Source: Oceanobacillus sojae (GTDB lineage Bacteria; Bacillota; Bacilli; Bacillales; Amphibacillaceae). From it: a DNA stretch of 64,000 nt. The notes under the pieces are model-generated. The model made no database searches and had not been told where the DNA came from. It was given only the letters and a program-made list of their open reading frames with translations. The DNA lies in assembly GCF_007991515.1 (NCBI RefSeq), contig NZ_BJYM01000001.1, positions 62,001 to 126,000 of the forward strand. Direction: 5' to 3'. This document shows positions 46,556 through 56,010 of this stretch, in pieces (position 1 is the first letter of the stretch; the number at the start of each line of letters is the position of its first letter). The position numbers and the translations under genes were made by a program.

Positions 46556-46654
46556 GGAGATACACCTCCTGGTTCTTGACACACTCTCTTCAGCAAATGG
46601 AAATAACAAGTATCTCAGCCAATGAAAACGCAGCTTAATTATTTACATATTGAC

Positions 46655-47341
46655 TTAGCGAATACCAAGTTTTTTAATAAACGGCTGGCATATTTCGAGA
46701 ATTTTTTCAGTAACATCATCAATGGAGAGGGAAGTAGTATCCAGTTCAATGGCATCCTCTGCTTTTACCAATGGAGATACTTCGCGAGTGGAGTCAAGAT
46801 CGTCCCGTCTCTCTATTTCTTTTTCCAGCGTATGTAAGTCAGCGGGGATGCCCTTTTGTTTATTTTCCTCAAAGCGGCGTTTTGCCCGTTCAGATACAGA
46901 AGCAATCAGAAATATTTTTACATCAGCATCAGGTAATACCTGAGAACCTATATCACGTCCATCCATCACAACGCTGTGGTCCTTTGCAAGGTCCTGCTGG
47001 GCTGACACCATATTTTTCCGTACTGCAGAATGCTTTGCAATTGCGGAAACAGATGCAGTAACATCTGGATACCGAATTGCTTCAGTTACATCCCTGTCAT
47101 CAATCAATACATGCTGACCATCTTCCTGTTGAACAAGCCGAATATCAATCTTATTTAAAATTTCCATTACTGCCTTTTCATCTTCAGGATCAATATCCTC
47201 TTGAAGCACTTGAAAAGTAAGTGCTCTATACATCGCTCCTGTATCAATATAAATAATCCCTAATCTTTTTGCAATCTGCTTTGCAACGGTACTCTTTCCA
47301 GCTGCTGCCGGTCCGTCGATTGCAATTGAAATACTATCCAT
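46655..47341 (-). CDS. cmk: Cytidylate kinase
   Basis: Phosphorylates CMP and dCMP. The 228 residues have the P-loop GPAAAGKS (about 10-17), YIDTGAMYRA and DGRDIGSQVLPDADVKIFL. ATG 47341 behind AGGAGTGA. Same place as in B. subtilis. Confidence 0.96.
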   Translation of the reverse strand: MDSISIAIDGPAAAGKSTVAKQIAKRLGIIYIDTGAMYRALTFQVLQEDIDPEDEKAVMEILNKIDIRLVQQEDGQHVLIDDRDVTEAIRYPDVTASVSAIAKHSAVRKNMVSAQQDLAKDHSVVMDGRDIGSQVLPDADVKIFLIASVSERAKRRFEENKQKGIPADLHTLEKEIERRDDLDSTREVSPLVKAEDAIELDTTSLSIDDVTEKILEICQPFIKKLGIR

Positions 47342-47455
47342 TATTTTCACTCCTGCCATTAAAAAGCCTGACTTTTGCCAAGCAAGTTCTATACAATATA
47401 ATCATAACATATTCCGAATTTATTTATCACGTTGCAAATGCTACTAATGCAAATT

Positions 47456-47500
47456 GCCTTCGAAAATCAGATGCTAATCTTTTTTCGAAGGCAGCTTTTT
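47456..47500. terminator. Hairpin with plus-strand T-run between cmk and ypeB
   Basis: GCCTTCGAAAA and TTTTCGAAGGC form an 11-bp stem followed on the plus strand by AGCTTTTTTTT. Both flanking genes are leftward, where the tail is only AATTTGC, so its use is unclear. Confidence 0.55.
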
Positions 47501-47531
47501 TTATTTATTACGTTGGGACTTCATTTTTATT

Positions 47532-48875
47532 TTAAATAACAGAATTGTAATTAATCTCGGCATCTGTCATTTTTTCAATTTTTTCTTCAGCGCCAGTTTC
47601 TGCGTTAATAAATATTCGGTAAGTTGCATCATCTCGTGTTCCCAAGAATTCATAAGTCAGAATTTCTTCTCCTTGGCTATCATCAATAATCGCGAGATGA
47701 TTTTCTTGAATAGTTACATTTTGATTTACTGCATCACGAGCTTCTTCTTCAGAAATAGCAGGATCTGGGATGTCGCGTTCAACATGATTTTTAAAGTAAT
47801 TGTTTGCTGTCAATCCTGTAATATCTCCATTATCTAAAGCTACTTTTACCTCTACAGCATCAGAGAAAACCCGGACACCATCATCTTCATATACGAAGGA
47901 GTAAATGCCAACCTTATCATATTCACTGCTTTGGAAAAGCTGCATTTCATCAAATCCAAGCTCTGAAAGATAATCAGATGCAATTTCAAATCCTTCATTC
48001 AAACTTAATTGTTTCCCGCCTGTTTCTCTGGAAATTAATAAATTAAGTGGATGACCGCCCTTCACTGTTAAATCTGCATAGCCCCGTTCCCCGTTCTCAT
48101 CATAGGAGACACTGTACATAGGTGTTAATGCACCATCGCCCGATTTTGTAACCGTCCAATCGGCTCCATCTTCCTTGCCAAAAATCTTTTCAGCTTTCTT
48201 CACTGCTTCTTCTTCCGTTAGCTCGTTACCAGTTACATTTTTATAAGGATGTTCTTCTGTTTCAGTACTGGTGGTACTTTCTTCAGGAGTCTCCTCCGTA
48301 GAGGTGTTAAAAGAGTCTTCTACTGTTTGGAAGCTATTAACCATATCATTATCTTTTTCACCATCTGTATTTAATAAAGCCTGTTCTACATCCATCCATT
48401 TTGTTCCGTTGCTTAAGGAAAGATGCTGTGCTTCCCTAAGCTCATCTCTTATTTCTCCAGATTGTTTATAAAATTTTTCCAATTGTTCTGTTTCTTCATC
48501 TGTTAAAGGATCGTCATCCAAATTACGAATAGCAGTCTGGTACGTGAAATCTCCTAATTCTGATAGAAATTCTTCCGTTTTATGAATTGGCAGCAGGCCC
48601 ATTGGCAGCTGCCCTGTATTTGCATGAGCATTTGAACTGATTCGCCAAATATCAACGAACTGTGGCGATAATTTGTCTGGTGAATTCATTGCTAATGAGG
48701 TTCCTATTTGATCATTTAACACATCCATATTGTATGTCAGTTCATGGAAGGACCTTTGATATTCATTCTCGGCTTGAACATATAAATCATTTTTTTGTTT
48801 ATTTGAATGGTAGCCCCAAATAGATACAGAAATAAGAGCTACTGTCAACAATGTAATTGTAATCCAACGATACAT
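47532..48875 (-). CDS. ypeB: Germination protein YpeB
   Basis: A 447-residue inner spore membrane protein that stabilises and localises SleB. It has an N-terminal helix (about 4-22), a long helical region, a Thr/Glu-rich linker (about 190-212) and PepSY-type domains in the C-terminal half. It starts 16 bases after sleB, so both come from one transcript, expected to be forespore specific. Confidence 0.94.
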   Translation of the reverse strand: MYRWITITLLTVALISVSIWGYHSNKQKNDLYVQAENEYQRSFHELTYNMDVLNDQIGTSLAMNSPDKLSPQFVDIWRISSNAHANTGQLPMGLLPIHKTEEFLSELGDFTYQTAIRNLDDDPLTDEETEQLEKFYKQSGEIRDELREAQHLSLSNGTKWMDVEQALLNTDGEKDNDMVNSFQTVEDSFNTSTEETPEESTTSTETEEHPYKNVTGNELTEEEAVKKAEKIFGKEDGADWTVTKSGDGALTPMYSVSYDENGERGYADLTVKGGHPLNLLISRETGGKQLSLNEGFEIASDYLSELGFDEMQLFQSSEYDKVGIYSFVYEDDGVRVFSDAVEVKVALDNGDITGLTANNYFKNHVERDIPDPAISEEEARDAVNQNVTIQENHLAIIDDSQGEEILTYEFLGTRDDATYRIFINAETGAEEKIEKMTDAEINYNSVI

Positions 48876-48891
48876 TCATTTTCACACCTTT

Positions 48892-49671
48892 CTAACTGCA
48901 GAATATATGCTTTCCAATTGTTTTAATCTGTGGCCGTGTCCAAATCCAGCCTGAAGTTGCTGTATCCGGGTTAAAATAATACAGTGCATTTCCTGAAGGG
49001 TCCCAGCCGTTAATAGCATCGAGCACAGCTTCTCTCGCCTGCTCATTCGGCTCAAGCCATATTTGTCCATCTGCAACTGCTGTAAATGCTCTCGGCTCAA
49101 AAATAACGCCAGATACCGTATCCGGGAATAATGGGCTGTTTACCCGATTCAGAATCACAGCTGCTACAGCTACCTGGCCTTCATAAGGTTCTCCTCTGGC
49201 TTCCCCATACACTGCATTGGCCATCAGCTGAATATCATTATTAGAATATCCTTGCGGGACATTCGTGGAGTTGACAGGAGTACTTTCCGCGCCCCCATTA
49301 TTTCCTCCTGATGGAGCAGAGCCTGTGCCATACATTTCCTGCTTTACTTTTTCTTTATCATAGTTTGTTGCCTTCGTAAGCTTATCTTTTGTTGTCTGCC
49401 CGGCGAGACCATCGATTTCCATTCCAAATTCATATTGAAAATTCCTTAAAGCCCAATATGTCCCCCAGCCAAATACACCATCAATTTTGCCATTATAAAA
49501 ACCAATATGCTTTAATCTGGCTTGTAATTCAATAACGTCCTCTCCAACAGCCCCTTGTTGAATTATTTGATCACTAAATGCATTTGTCTGTTCCGGCTTA
49601 GCGAAAATAAATGCAGATAGGAATACAAAGAGTGTTAAGCTATAAATCATAGGTCTGTGAACTCTGTTCAT
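48892..49671 (-). CDS. sleB: Spore cortex-lytic enzyme SleB
   Basis: Lytic transglycosylase that degrades spore cortex at germination. The 259 residues have a signal peptide (to about 32), a peptidoglycan-binding domain (about 38-95, GFYNGKIDGVFGWGT), a Ser/Gly linker, and the SleB catalytic domain (about 145-259) with the catalytic Glu in YGEARGEPYEGQ and ending KTIGKHIFCS. Followed by its partner ypeB. Confidence 0.96.
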   Translation of the reverse strand: MNRVHRPMIYSLTLFVFLSAFIFAKPEQTNAFSDQIIQQGAVGEDVIELQARLKHIGFYNGKIDGVFGWGTYWALRNFQYEFGMEIDGLAGQTTKDKLTKATNYDKEKVKQEMYGTGSAPSGGNNGGAESTPVNSTNVPQGYSNNDIQLMANAVYGEARGEPYEGQVAVAAVILNRVNSPLFPDTVSGVIFEPRAFTAVADGQIWLEPNEQAREAVLDAINGWDPSGNALYYFNPDTATSGWIWTRPQIKTIGKHIFCS

Positions 49672-49850
49672 ATTTATGCCTCCATTTTCTTCTCTTAAGC
49701 TTTTTCATCAAATTAACTGCCCTCCTATAATTTTTTTAGAAAGCAGCTCAAAGAAAGTATAGCCAAAGAGAAATTTTAATCACGGATAACCGTCCATAAA
49801 TCTCCGCCCTAACAACCTATCAGCACTTTTGGTTGGAAGACTGCCTGCAA

Positions 49851-49905
49851 ATGTTTCTGGTGGGCGAGTAATCGCTGTCCCAGTCTCAGTCTCACATATT
49901 GGTCA
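49851..49905 (-). repeat. GCGATTACTC-family repeat, copy c
   Basis: TTTCTGGTGGGCGAGTAATC followed by GCTGTCCCAGTCTCAGTCTC; the reverse complement contains CAGCGATTACTCGCCCACCA. Confidence 0.6.
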
Positions 49906-49992
49906 TACAAGCAATTTTACAGGTTATAAAAACTTGTATTTTTAGTTTAGGCAGAAGATCAGGTAAGCTGATTTCCTGATTCACTCAACTCG

Positions 49993-50034
49993 CATTCCAT
50001 GAGAGAAATCTCAAAGAATGAAGTTTCGTTTTAT
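49993..50034 (-). repeat. Box-plus-hairpin repeat
   Basis: On the minus strand ATAAAACGAAACTTCATTC is followed by a stem built from CATTC/GAATG and GAGA/TCTC. The box matches those at mecB and mtrB. Confidence 0.6.
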
Positions 50035-50125
50035 CTAAGCCTATTTTTTGTGCAATTCTTCTTTTTATTCATAAACATTTAAAATCAACCAGATTACTGA
50101 TAGATAATAATTATTTCCGAACAAT

Positions 50126-50159
50126 AAAAAAGCTGACGAACCGGCTCGTCAGCTTTTTT
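50126..50159. terminator. Terminator after prsW
   Basis: AAAAAAGCTGACGA and TCGTCAGCTTTTTT form a 14-bp perfect stem. Confidence 0.9.
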
Positions 50160-50169
50160 ATCTATTTGT

Positions 50170-50838
50170 TTATTTTATAAACTTGTCAGGCAAAAAACGG
50201 ATATCATAAGTTCTGGCGTGTTTTAACCGGTAAATTGCAAAAACCCATACACCAGCTAAAAAAATCGATAAGATAATAATAAATTGATTCAATCCGAGAA
50301 GTATGTAATTGTATATACCATGTAATAAAAATGGCAGCAAAAATGCGATGGTTAAGTATCTGCGTTTGTATTTTGAATTCATTTTTGCCTTGCCTAAATA
50401 GTACCCCATAATAATCCCAAATAGCGCATGGGACGAGACAGGATACAGTGCACGCATCCATGCAAATTCAATTCCATTTGATAATAAATAGAATACATTT
50501 TCCAGTGAAGCAAACCCCAGGCTTATTGCACTGGCATATACTATTCCATCGTAGTGGTTATCGAATTCTTCATGCTGATAAATCAAAAACATAAACATAA
50601 ACCACTTAAAAAATTCTTCCATAAAAGCACTAAACAGGAATGCTTCAATAATATTCGGAATATTATCCAGCTCAGCATGAATCCCATATTGAATAAACAT
50701 AATCGGTAACACAATTAAAGCTCCTGCCACAAACATGCGGGCTATGAGCCAAATCGGTTCCGTGATGCGGTCACGTAAATAAATAAAAGTCATAAAAGCT
50801 ACAGCAGGGGCGATACCAGCAGATAGAGCAGCTATCAT
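50170..50838 (-). CDS. prsW: Intramembrane protease PrsW
   Basis: A 222-residue membrane protein with about six to seven helices. The glutamates of EEFFKW (74-75), the SLENVFYL segment and the histidines in SHALFG and LLHGIYNY are conserved. In B. subtilis PrsW makes the first cut in anti-sigma-W factor RsiW. That role fits, but the substrate here is not shown. ATG behind AGAGGAG. Confidence 0.92.
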   Translation of the reverse strand: MIAALSAGIAPAVAFMTFIYLRDRITEPIWLIARMFVAGALIVLPIMFIQYGIHAELDNIPNIIEAFLFSAFMEEFFKWFMFMFLIYQHEEFDNHYDGIVYASAISLGFASLENVFYLLSNGIEFAWMRALYPVSSHALFGIIMGYYLGKAKMNSKYKRRYLTIAFLLPFLLHGIYNYILLGLNQFIIILSIFLAGVWVFAIYRLKHARTYDIRFLPDKFIK

Positions 50839-50872
50839 TAATTCTTACTCCTCTTCTCTATTCGATTAAAAA

Positions 50873-51838
50873 TTACATGTCAAATAAATATTCCAATTCC
50901 ATGTTGCTTGCCAGACCGACAAGAAGCTTTATCCTTGCCTTTTTGCTATCATAATCTTTTCCCAGGAGGACACCATTCTCCATTAAATCAAAAGTGCTTC
51001 CTTCATAATCATATGTAGGATAAACCTCACCTTCTACGGCTGAAGTTGTGATTACTACTGCAATACCTTGCCTGATGCATTCTTTAATTGCAGGCATCAT
51101 TGTTCTGGATACTTGTCCTCTTCCGACACCTTCAAGAACCAGTCCTTTTACGCCGCTATCAATTGCTGTTTGTATATATTTTCCATCGGCATCCATGTAT
51201 ACTTTAATAATGTCAACTGTCGGCAGCTCTCTTTTTAATTCTAAATACTCCCGGTAGGTAGGCTTTTGAAACACACGGACATTGTTATTATCAATAATGC
51301 CTAGATAGCCATAGCCAAAAGCATTAAAGCCTTGGATATTAGAAGCATGTTCCTTTCGGACATAGCGGGAGTGAAAAATACGCTCATTGAATACGACAGT
51401 CACACCGACGTCTTTTAAATCTTCACTGCAGGCTGCAAGTATAGCATTTTTAATATTAATAAAAGAGTCTGTACCTACTTCCTGAGGAGAACGCTGTGAT
51501 CCGGTAAATACGATTGGAATGCTGTAGTTTGAAATTAAATGCATGAAATAAGAAGCTTCTTCTAATGTGTCTGTGCCTTGTGTAATAACAATACCGTCAA
51601 ATGCTTCTTCATTTAAATAATTGTCTATTTCTTCTTTTATCTTGATTAAATCAGTAAAATTTAAATGCATACTTGCTTTTTGAAAGAATGAATCAACCTT
51701 TACTTCTATATCGGCTGGGATATCACATTTTTCAATTATTTCTTCCCCAGTTAAGACACCGGAAGCCAATTTGCCGCTTTTTTCATTTGTATCGCTTGCA
51801 ATTGTGCCGCCTGTTGCAATCATCAAGACTTTTTTCAT
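50873..51838 (-). CDS. ansA: L-asparaginase
   Basis: Hydrolyses asparagine to aspartate and ammonia. The 321 residues have both threonine motifs: ATGGTIAS (about 8-15) and GTDTLEEASY (about 89-98). No signal peptide, so cytosolic type I. Near ypdA and prsW, as in relatives. Confidence 0.93.
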   Translation of the reverse strand: MKKVLMIATGGTIASDTNEKSGKLASGVLTGEEIIEKCDIPADIEVKVDSFFQKASMHLNFTDLIKIKEEIDNYLNEEAFDGIVITQGTDTLEEASYFMHLISNYSIPIVFTGSQRSPQEVGTDSFINIKNAILAACSEDLKDVGVTVVFNERIFHSRYVRKEHASNIQGFNAFGYGYLGIIDNNNVRVFQKPTYREYLELKRELPTVDIIKVYMDADGKYIQTAIDSGVKGLVLEGVGRGQVSRTMMPAIKECIRQGIAVVITTSAVEGEVYPTYDYEGSTFDLMENGVLLGKDYDSKKARIKLLVGLASNMELEYLFDM

Positions 51839-51934
51839 GTAATTACCTTCTTTGTATATTTGTTATGTACATTTATTGTTATCTCTATTTGCCAAAGGAG
51901 GCAAATAATCTTCCTGCCAGCACAGTTTCTTTCA

Positions 51935-51987
51935 TAAAAAATGAAACCTGGATCAGCGGAAGTCTGTATTCGCTTTCCATTGACCCG
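51935..51987 (+). repeat. Box-plus-hairpin repeat, first of a tandem pair
   Basis: AAAAATGAAACCTGGATCAG then a stem from GGAAG/CTTTCC and TCA/TTGA. It begins like the copy 92 bases to the right. Confidence 0.5.
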
Positions 51988-52026
51988 GAACTGTCATTAT
52001 TTGCTCAAGTAAAATCATCAGAGTGT

Positions 52027-52079
52027 AATAAAATGAAGCTTCAATCAGCGGGGGAGTTCTTTCATCCCCACTGATTGCT
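52027..52079 (+). repeat. Box-plus-hairpin repeat, second of a tandem pair
   Basis: AATAAAATGAAGCTTCAATC, then CAATCAGCGGGG pairs with CCCCACTGATTG around AGTTCTTTCAT. Confidence 0.65.
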
Positions 52080-52196
52080 GGTACCACAAGAGCATGCATC
52101 TAAAGGTATGACCAGAAAACGACCTCCCTAAAGACCCTTGAACCAATTGGGCCGTTACTGGCTGTTTGATCTTCCACCTATGATCTTCAAGTTTTT

Positions 52197-52318
52197 TCCG
52201 TCCTTGTAGCGGGAGTCTTGCAAAGCCCTATGATGGGATGAGTAATTGCAATGATTTTCGGTGGACGAGTAATCGCAGTCCCAGTCCCAGTCTCAGCCAG
52301 TTACACTGCGATAAATTT
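52197..52318 (-). repeat. GCGATTACTC-family repeat, copy b
   Basis: The minus strand reads GTAACTGGCTGAGACTGGGA, CTGCGATTACTCGTCCACCG, AAAATCATTGCAATTACTCA and AAGACTCCCGCTACAAGGA, aligning closely with copy a at 43325-43440. Confidence 0.7.
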
Positions 52319-52340
52319 AGCTCTATATCAAAAAATAGAA

Positions 52341-53315
52341 TTAGGAAGAGAAGATAGATTCAGCAATCAATTCTCCGTGAAAACGGCCATTCTCAATAAA
52401 TACTTTATTATTATCATATCCGGCGGCAACTACCCCTGCGATAAATAAATTTTTCACATTGGTTTCCATGGTGTTCTCATCATGTACCGGTTTGCCGTTT
52501 TCCAGATTAATCTTCACCCCTGCTTGTTTTAACAAACGATAATCTGGGCGATAACCTGTCATAGCGAAGACAAAGTCATTTTCAATAGCGATCTCTTGAC
52601 TATCTTTTTGATAAGTGAGATGTGTATCTGTTATTTCTGTCACGGATGCTCCAAAAACCATGTCTACTTTCCCATTTCGGACAAGTGATTCAAATTCTGG
52701 TAAAATCCATGGTTTAATGCTCTCTGAATATACATCTCCACGGTAAATAACAGTCACATGTGCACCTGCTTTATGCAGCTCAAGTGTAGCATCAACAGAA
52801 GAGTTTTTACCACCGATGACAACAACCTTCTGATTAAAGTATTCATGGGCTTCCTTAAAATAATGGGTTACCTTTGGTAAGTCTTCTCCCGGGATATCCA
52901 GGCAGTTTGGCTGATCATAATATCCTGTTGCCATAATTACTTTTTCAGCATGATAACTTATTTCATCACCATTATTTTTAACTGTTTTCAAGAAAAAATT
53001 TTCTCCATCTTTTTCAAGAGATACTAATTTTTCAAAAGCATTTATGCGCAGCTTACTCCGCTCGGCCACTTCCCGATAATAGACCATTGCTTGATTTCGT
53101 ACTGGTTTCTTATTTTCAGAAATAAAAGGAATACCGCCAATTTCTAAACGCTCACTTGAGCTAAAGAATGTTTGGTGTGTCGGGAAATTACTAATAGTCT
53201 GCACTACATTTCCTTTTTCGATTAATAAAGGGTTTTGTCCTTTTTTCTGAAGCTCTAATGCACATGCCATCCCACACGGCCCAGCTCCAATAATAATGAT
53301 TTTTTCGTCTAGCAT
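52341..53315 (-). CDS. ypdA: YpdA, bacillithiol disulfide reductase-type flavoenzyme
   Basis: A 324-residue FAD/NAD(P)H oxidoreductase with GAGPCGMACALEL (FAD, about 9-21) and GGKNSSVDATLEL (NADPH) loops. It lacks a redox CxxC pair, as expected for YpdA, which reduces bacillithiol disulfide in staphylococci and bacilli. ATG 53315 behind GGAAGGA. With bshA it shows that the cell makes and recycles bacillithiol. Confidence 0.92.
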   Translation of the reverse strand: MLDEKIIIIGAGPCGMACALELQKKGQNPLLIEKGNVVQTISNFPTHQTFFSSSERLEIGGIPFISENKKPVRNQAMVYYREVAERSKLRINAFEKLVSLEKDGENFFLKTVKNNGDEISYHAEKVIMATGYYDQPNCLDIPGEDLPKVTHYFKEAHEYFNQKVVVIGGKNSSVDATLELHKAGAHVTVIYRGDVYSESIKPWILPEFESLVRNGKVDMVFGASVTEITDTHLTYQKDSQEIAIENDFVFAMTGYRPDYRLLKQAGVKINLENGKPVHDENTMETNVKNLFIAGVVAAGYDNNKVFIENGRFHGELIAESIFSS

Positions 53316-53479
53316 TTCGTATCCTTCCTTCATACATCACTTAGAAAAACGATCAATTCGCCGCTGTTTAGTGAATCAACCGCCTTTTTATCCTTATTTT
53401 TCACATTAAATTTTCATTACCTATCGTACAACGAAGCTGACAGCATGGCAAATACAAAAGATTATCTTCATAAACAAAT

Positions 53480-53508
53480 AAAAAACTCTTGTTGTGAAAG
53501 AGTTTTTT
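53480..53508. terminator. Terminator after gudB
   Basis: AAAAAACTCTT and AAGAGTTTTTT form an 11-bp stem around GTTGTGA. Confidence 0.87.
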
Positions 53509-53577
53509 ATTTATATCCTTTAGAACATTAAATTTCTGAATAGATTCTTTTCATAGATTGCCACATTCCGTTTTTAA

Positions 53578-54858
53578 TTAAACCCAGCCTCTGAAACGGG
53601 AAGCTTCAGCCATTTTCCGCACGCCTATCATATAAGCTGCCAGCCGCATATCAATTTTTCTTGTTTTTGCCATATTGTATATACTATTAAAAGACTTAAT
53701 CATAATTTCATGTAATCTTTTGTCGATTTCTTCCTCTGTCCAATAAAAGCCCTGATTATTTTGTACCCATTCAAAGTAGGATACAGTTACTCCACCGGCC
53801 GATGCCAGAACGTCAGGAACAATCAGAACATCTCTTTCTGTAAGAATTTTTGTTGCTTCCATTGTTGTTGGGCCATTTGCTGCTTCTACAATAATAGAGG
53901 CCTTAATATTATGTGCATTATCTCTGGTAATTTGATTTTCAACTGCTGCCGGAACAATAATATCACAATCGAGCTCAAATAATTCTTTATTCGTAATCGT
54001 TTTATCAAAAAGCTTCGTAACTGTTCCAAAACTATCACGGCGATCCAGCAGGTAATCAATATCTAAACCGTTCGGGTCGTGCAATGCTCCGTATGCATCA
54101 GAAATTGCGACAACTTTCGCACCGGCATCATGAAGAAATTTGGAAAGGAAACTTCCGGCATTTCCAAACCCTTGAATAACTACCCGGGCTCCTTTGATAT
54201 CAATTCCTTTCTTTTTCGCTGCTTCATTTAATGCAATCGTTACCCCTTTAGCTGTTGCAGATTCTCTGCCGTGAGAACCGCCAAGAACGATTGGCTTACC
54301 AGTTATGAACCCAGGGTTATTTAATTTATCAATTTTACTATACTCATCCATCATCCAAGCCATAATTTGCGAATTTGTAAATACGTCTGGAGCTGGAATA
54401 TCTTTTGTTGGACCAACAATCTGACTCACAGCCCGGACATATCCGCGGCTTAAAGCTTCCAACTCTCTAAAGGACATTTCCCTTGGATCACAGATGATTC
54501 CGCCTTTTGCTCCCCCATAAGGCAAATCGACAATTCCAGCTTTTAAGCTCATCCAAATTGAAAGTGCTTTCACTTCTGTTTCGGTAACATCCGGGTGAAA
54601 GCGGATCCCGCCTTTTGTTGGACCGATAGCATCATTATGTTGTGCCCTGTAACCTGTGAAGACTTTAACCTTTCCATCGTCCATACGAACTGGAATACGA
54701 ACAGTAAGCATACGCAAAGGTTCTTTAAGTAAATCAAACACTTCCTCAGGGTAACCAAGTTTGCTTAATGCGGTTTCTACAATAGACAATGTAGAATTTA
54801 ACACATCAGTATTTTCTTGATTTTCTTTGGAAGTATCTCCTGCTTTATCGGCTACCAT
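53578..54858 (-). CDS. gudB: NAD-specific glutamate dehydrogenase
   Basis: Oxidatively deaminates glutamate to 2-oxoglutarate. The 426 residues include GPTKGGIRFHP, the catalytic Lys in PYGGAKGGI and GFGNAGSF (NAD loop). The position beside mecB (ypbH) points to GudB rather than RocG. The tract that is duplicated in the inactive B. subtilis 168 gudB shows no obvious duplication here, so the enzyme is likely active. Possible sigma-A boxes TTGGAG and TATAAT (54877-54903) have a short 15-base spacer. Confidence 0.93.
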   Translation of the reverse strand: MVADKAGDTSKENQENTDVLNSTLSIVETALSKLGYPEEVFDLLKEPLRMLTVRIPVRMDDGKVKVFTGYRAQHNDAIGPTKGGIRFHPDVTETEVKALSIWMSLKAGIVDLPYGGAKGGIICDPREMSFRELEALSRGYVRAVSQIVGPTKDIPAPDVFTNSQIMAWMMDEYSKIDKLNNPGFITGKPIVLGGSHGRESATAKGVTIALNEAAKKKGIDIKGARVVIQGFGNAGSFLSKFLHDAGAKVVAISDAYGALHDPNGLDIDYLLDRRDSFGTVTKLFDKTITNKELFELDCDIIVPAAVENQITRDNAHNIKASIIVEAANGPTTMEATKILTERDVLIVPDVLASAGGVTVSYFEWVQNNQGFYWTEEEIDKRLHEIMIKSFNSIYNMAKTRKIDMRLAAYMIGVRKMAEASRFRGWV

Positions 54859-55103
54859 TAATATTTACCCCCTACTATTATATCAATGTTTTACTCACTC
54901 CAAGTTTAGTATACACTTTCATACGGATTATGCAATAAAAGAGATGAACGTCATATTTATTAAGAATTAATATGACAGAGATGTATATATTTACCCGGCA
55001 TTCATAACATGACAGAGGTTACGAATAATATATATTGGATTCCTTCATTCTGAAAAAATCCTGATGTATCAAATACTTATATTTTCAATTTATCGGCTGC
55101 CCA

Positions 55104-55146
55104 ATTTGGAGAGAGGAATCCCCTCTCCAAATGAAGTTTCATTTTA
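55104..55146 (-). repeat. Box-plus-hairpin repeat starting at the mecB stop codon
   Basis: On the minus strand the stop codon TAA opens TAAAATGAAACTTCATTTGG, and ATTTGGAGAG pairs with CTCTCCAAAT. No T-run follows, so it is not a typical terminator. Confidence 0.65.
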
Positions 55147-55731
55147 TGAAGCGAAATAATGATTTATTTCAGAAATTGCATCTTTTTCAAAAATAACTTT
55201 TCCGTACTCTTTTATACGATGAGAAGTTAAAATACTTGGGTGGGCAAATTCAGACATGAGACCAATAATATTTTCCTTATGACTGACTGTTTGCACATAA
55301 GGATCTAACAACATAAAATAACGGTTTTCCATAAAATATACGTTGGATTCTTTGATATTCATATTTGATAAATGCCCTGCTACGGAAATGACATCTTCAA
55401 AATCATCAAAGGAGAAAATAAGCTCTTTACTTTCGTCAAGTGTCACTTTCATCTCGATGTATTCATCATCTAACTCTATATCAACCTCATCATATTGGTG
55501 CGTCACAAAAATATGCATTCCCTGGGCTTGCATAAGATGTACCTGCACAAGTAACATTCCTTCAAATTCCATTCCAAGCTCACTGCTTGCTTCGTACATC
55601 ATGTCACTGAACAGAGTACGAACATTAGATGCATCATGCCATAAGTCCTCCCGGGTAAACCCTCTTTCTATAAGATCATCGAACGTAAGAAAAATTTTAA
55701 ACTGATCTGTTGAAATTCGTTCGATTCGCAT
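55144..55731 (-). CDS. mecB: Adaptor protein MecA family (MecB/YpbH)
   Basis: A 195-residue adaptor that brings substrates to ClpC. The N-terminal domain (MRIERISTDQFKIFLTFDDLIERG) binds targets and the C-terminal domain (about 105-195) binds ClpC. Next to gudB, as ypbH in B. subtilis, so the MecB paralogue is favoured over MecA. ATG behind AGGGGGAT. A box repeat starts exactly at the stop. Confidence 0.9.
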   Translation of the reverse strand: MRIERISTDQFKIFLTFDDLIERGFTREDLWHDASNVRTLFSDMMYEASSELGMEFEGMLLVQVHLMQAQGMHIFVTHQYDEVDIELDDEYIEMKVTLDESKELIFSFDDFEDVISVAGHLSNMNIKESNVYFMENRYFMLLDPYVQTVSHKENIIGLMSEFAHPSILTSHRIKEYGKVIFEKDAISEINHYFAS

Positions 55732-56010
55732 ACTGCATCCCCCTTTTACTCTTAACTTCGTAACAAGTATTTATATTACTATATGCACCATTTTCAAATG
55801 ATGAACATAACCTGCTTGTATCGTTTTGAAAATGGGTATTCAATAGAGCGTAGAAATTATTAATTTTATTTTAAAAAGATATTTGAAAAAATGAATGAAT
55901 TACTAAATAACCATGTTTTCTTTATCATTTTAAATACACTTCTATATATACTTGTACACCAATTATAACATTTTATGTGTTCGTTTAATTATATTATGCT
56001 TACTTCAAAA

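Larger units (their letters stand above)
49672..50125. other. Gap between sleB and prsW with two repeats
   Basis: Holds an inverted GCGATTACTC-family copy (about 49851-49905) and a box-plus-hairpin repeat (49993-50034). The sleB promoter must be in the left part; I saw no clear sigma-G boxes. Confidence 0.5.
51839..52340. other. Repeat-filled gap between ansA and ypdA
   Basis: Contains two tandem box-plus-hairpin copies (51935-51987, 52027-52079) and the inverted GCGATTACTC-family copy b (52197-52318). The stretch 52080-52196, with ATTGGGCCGTTACTGGCTG, appears to be part of the same composite element. Confidence 0.6.
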
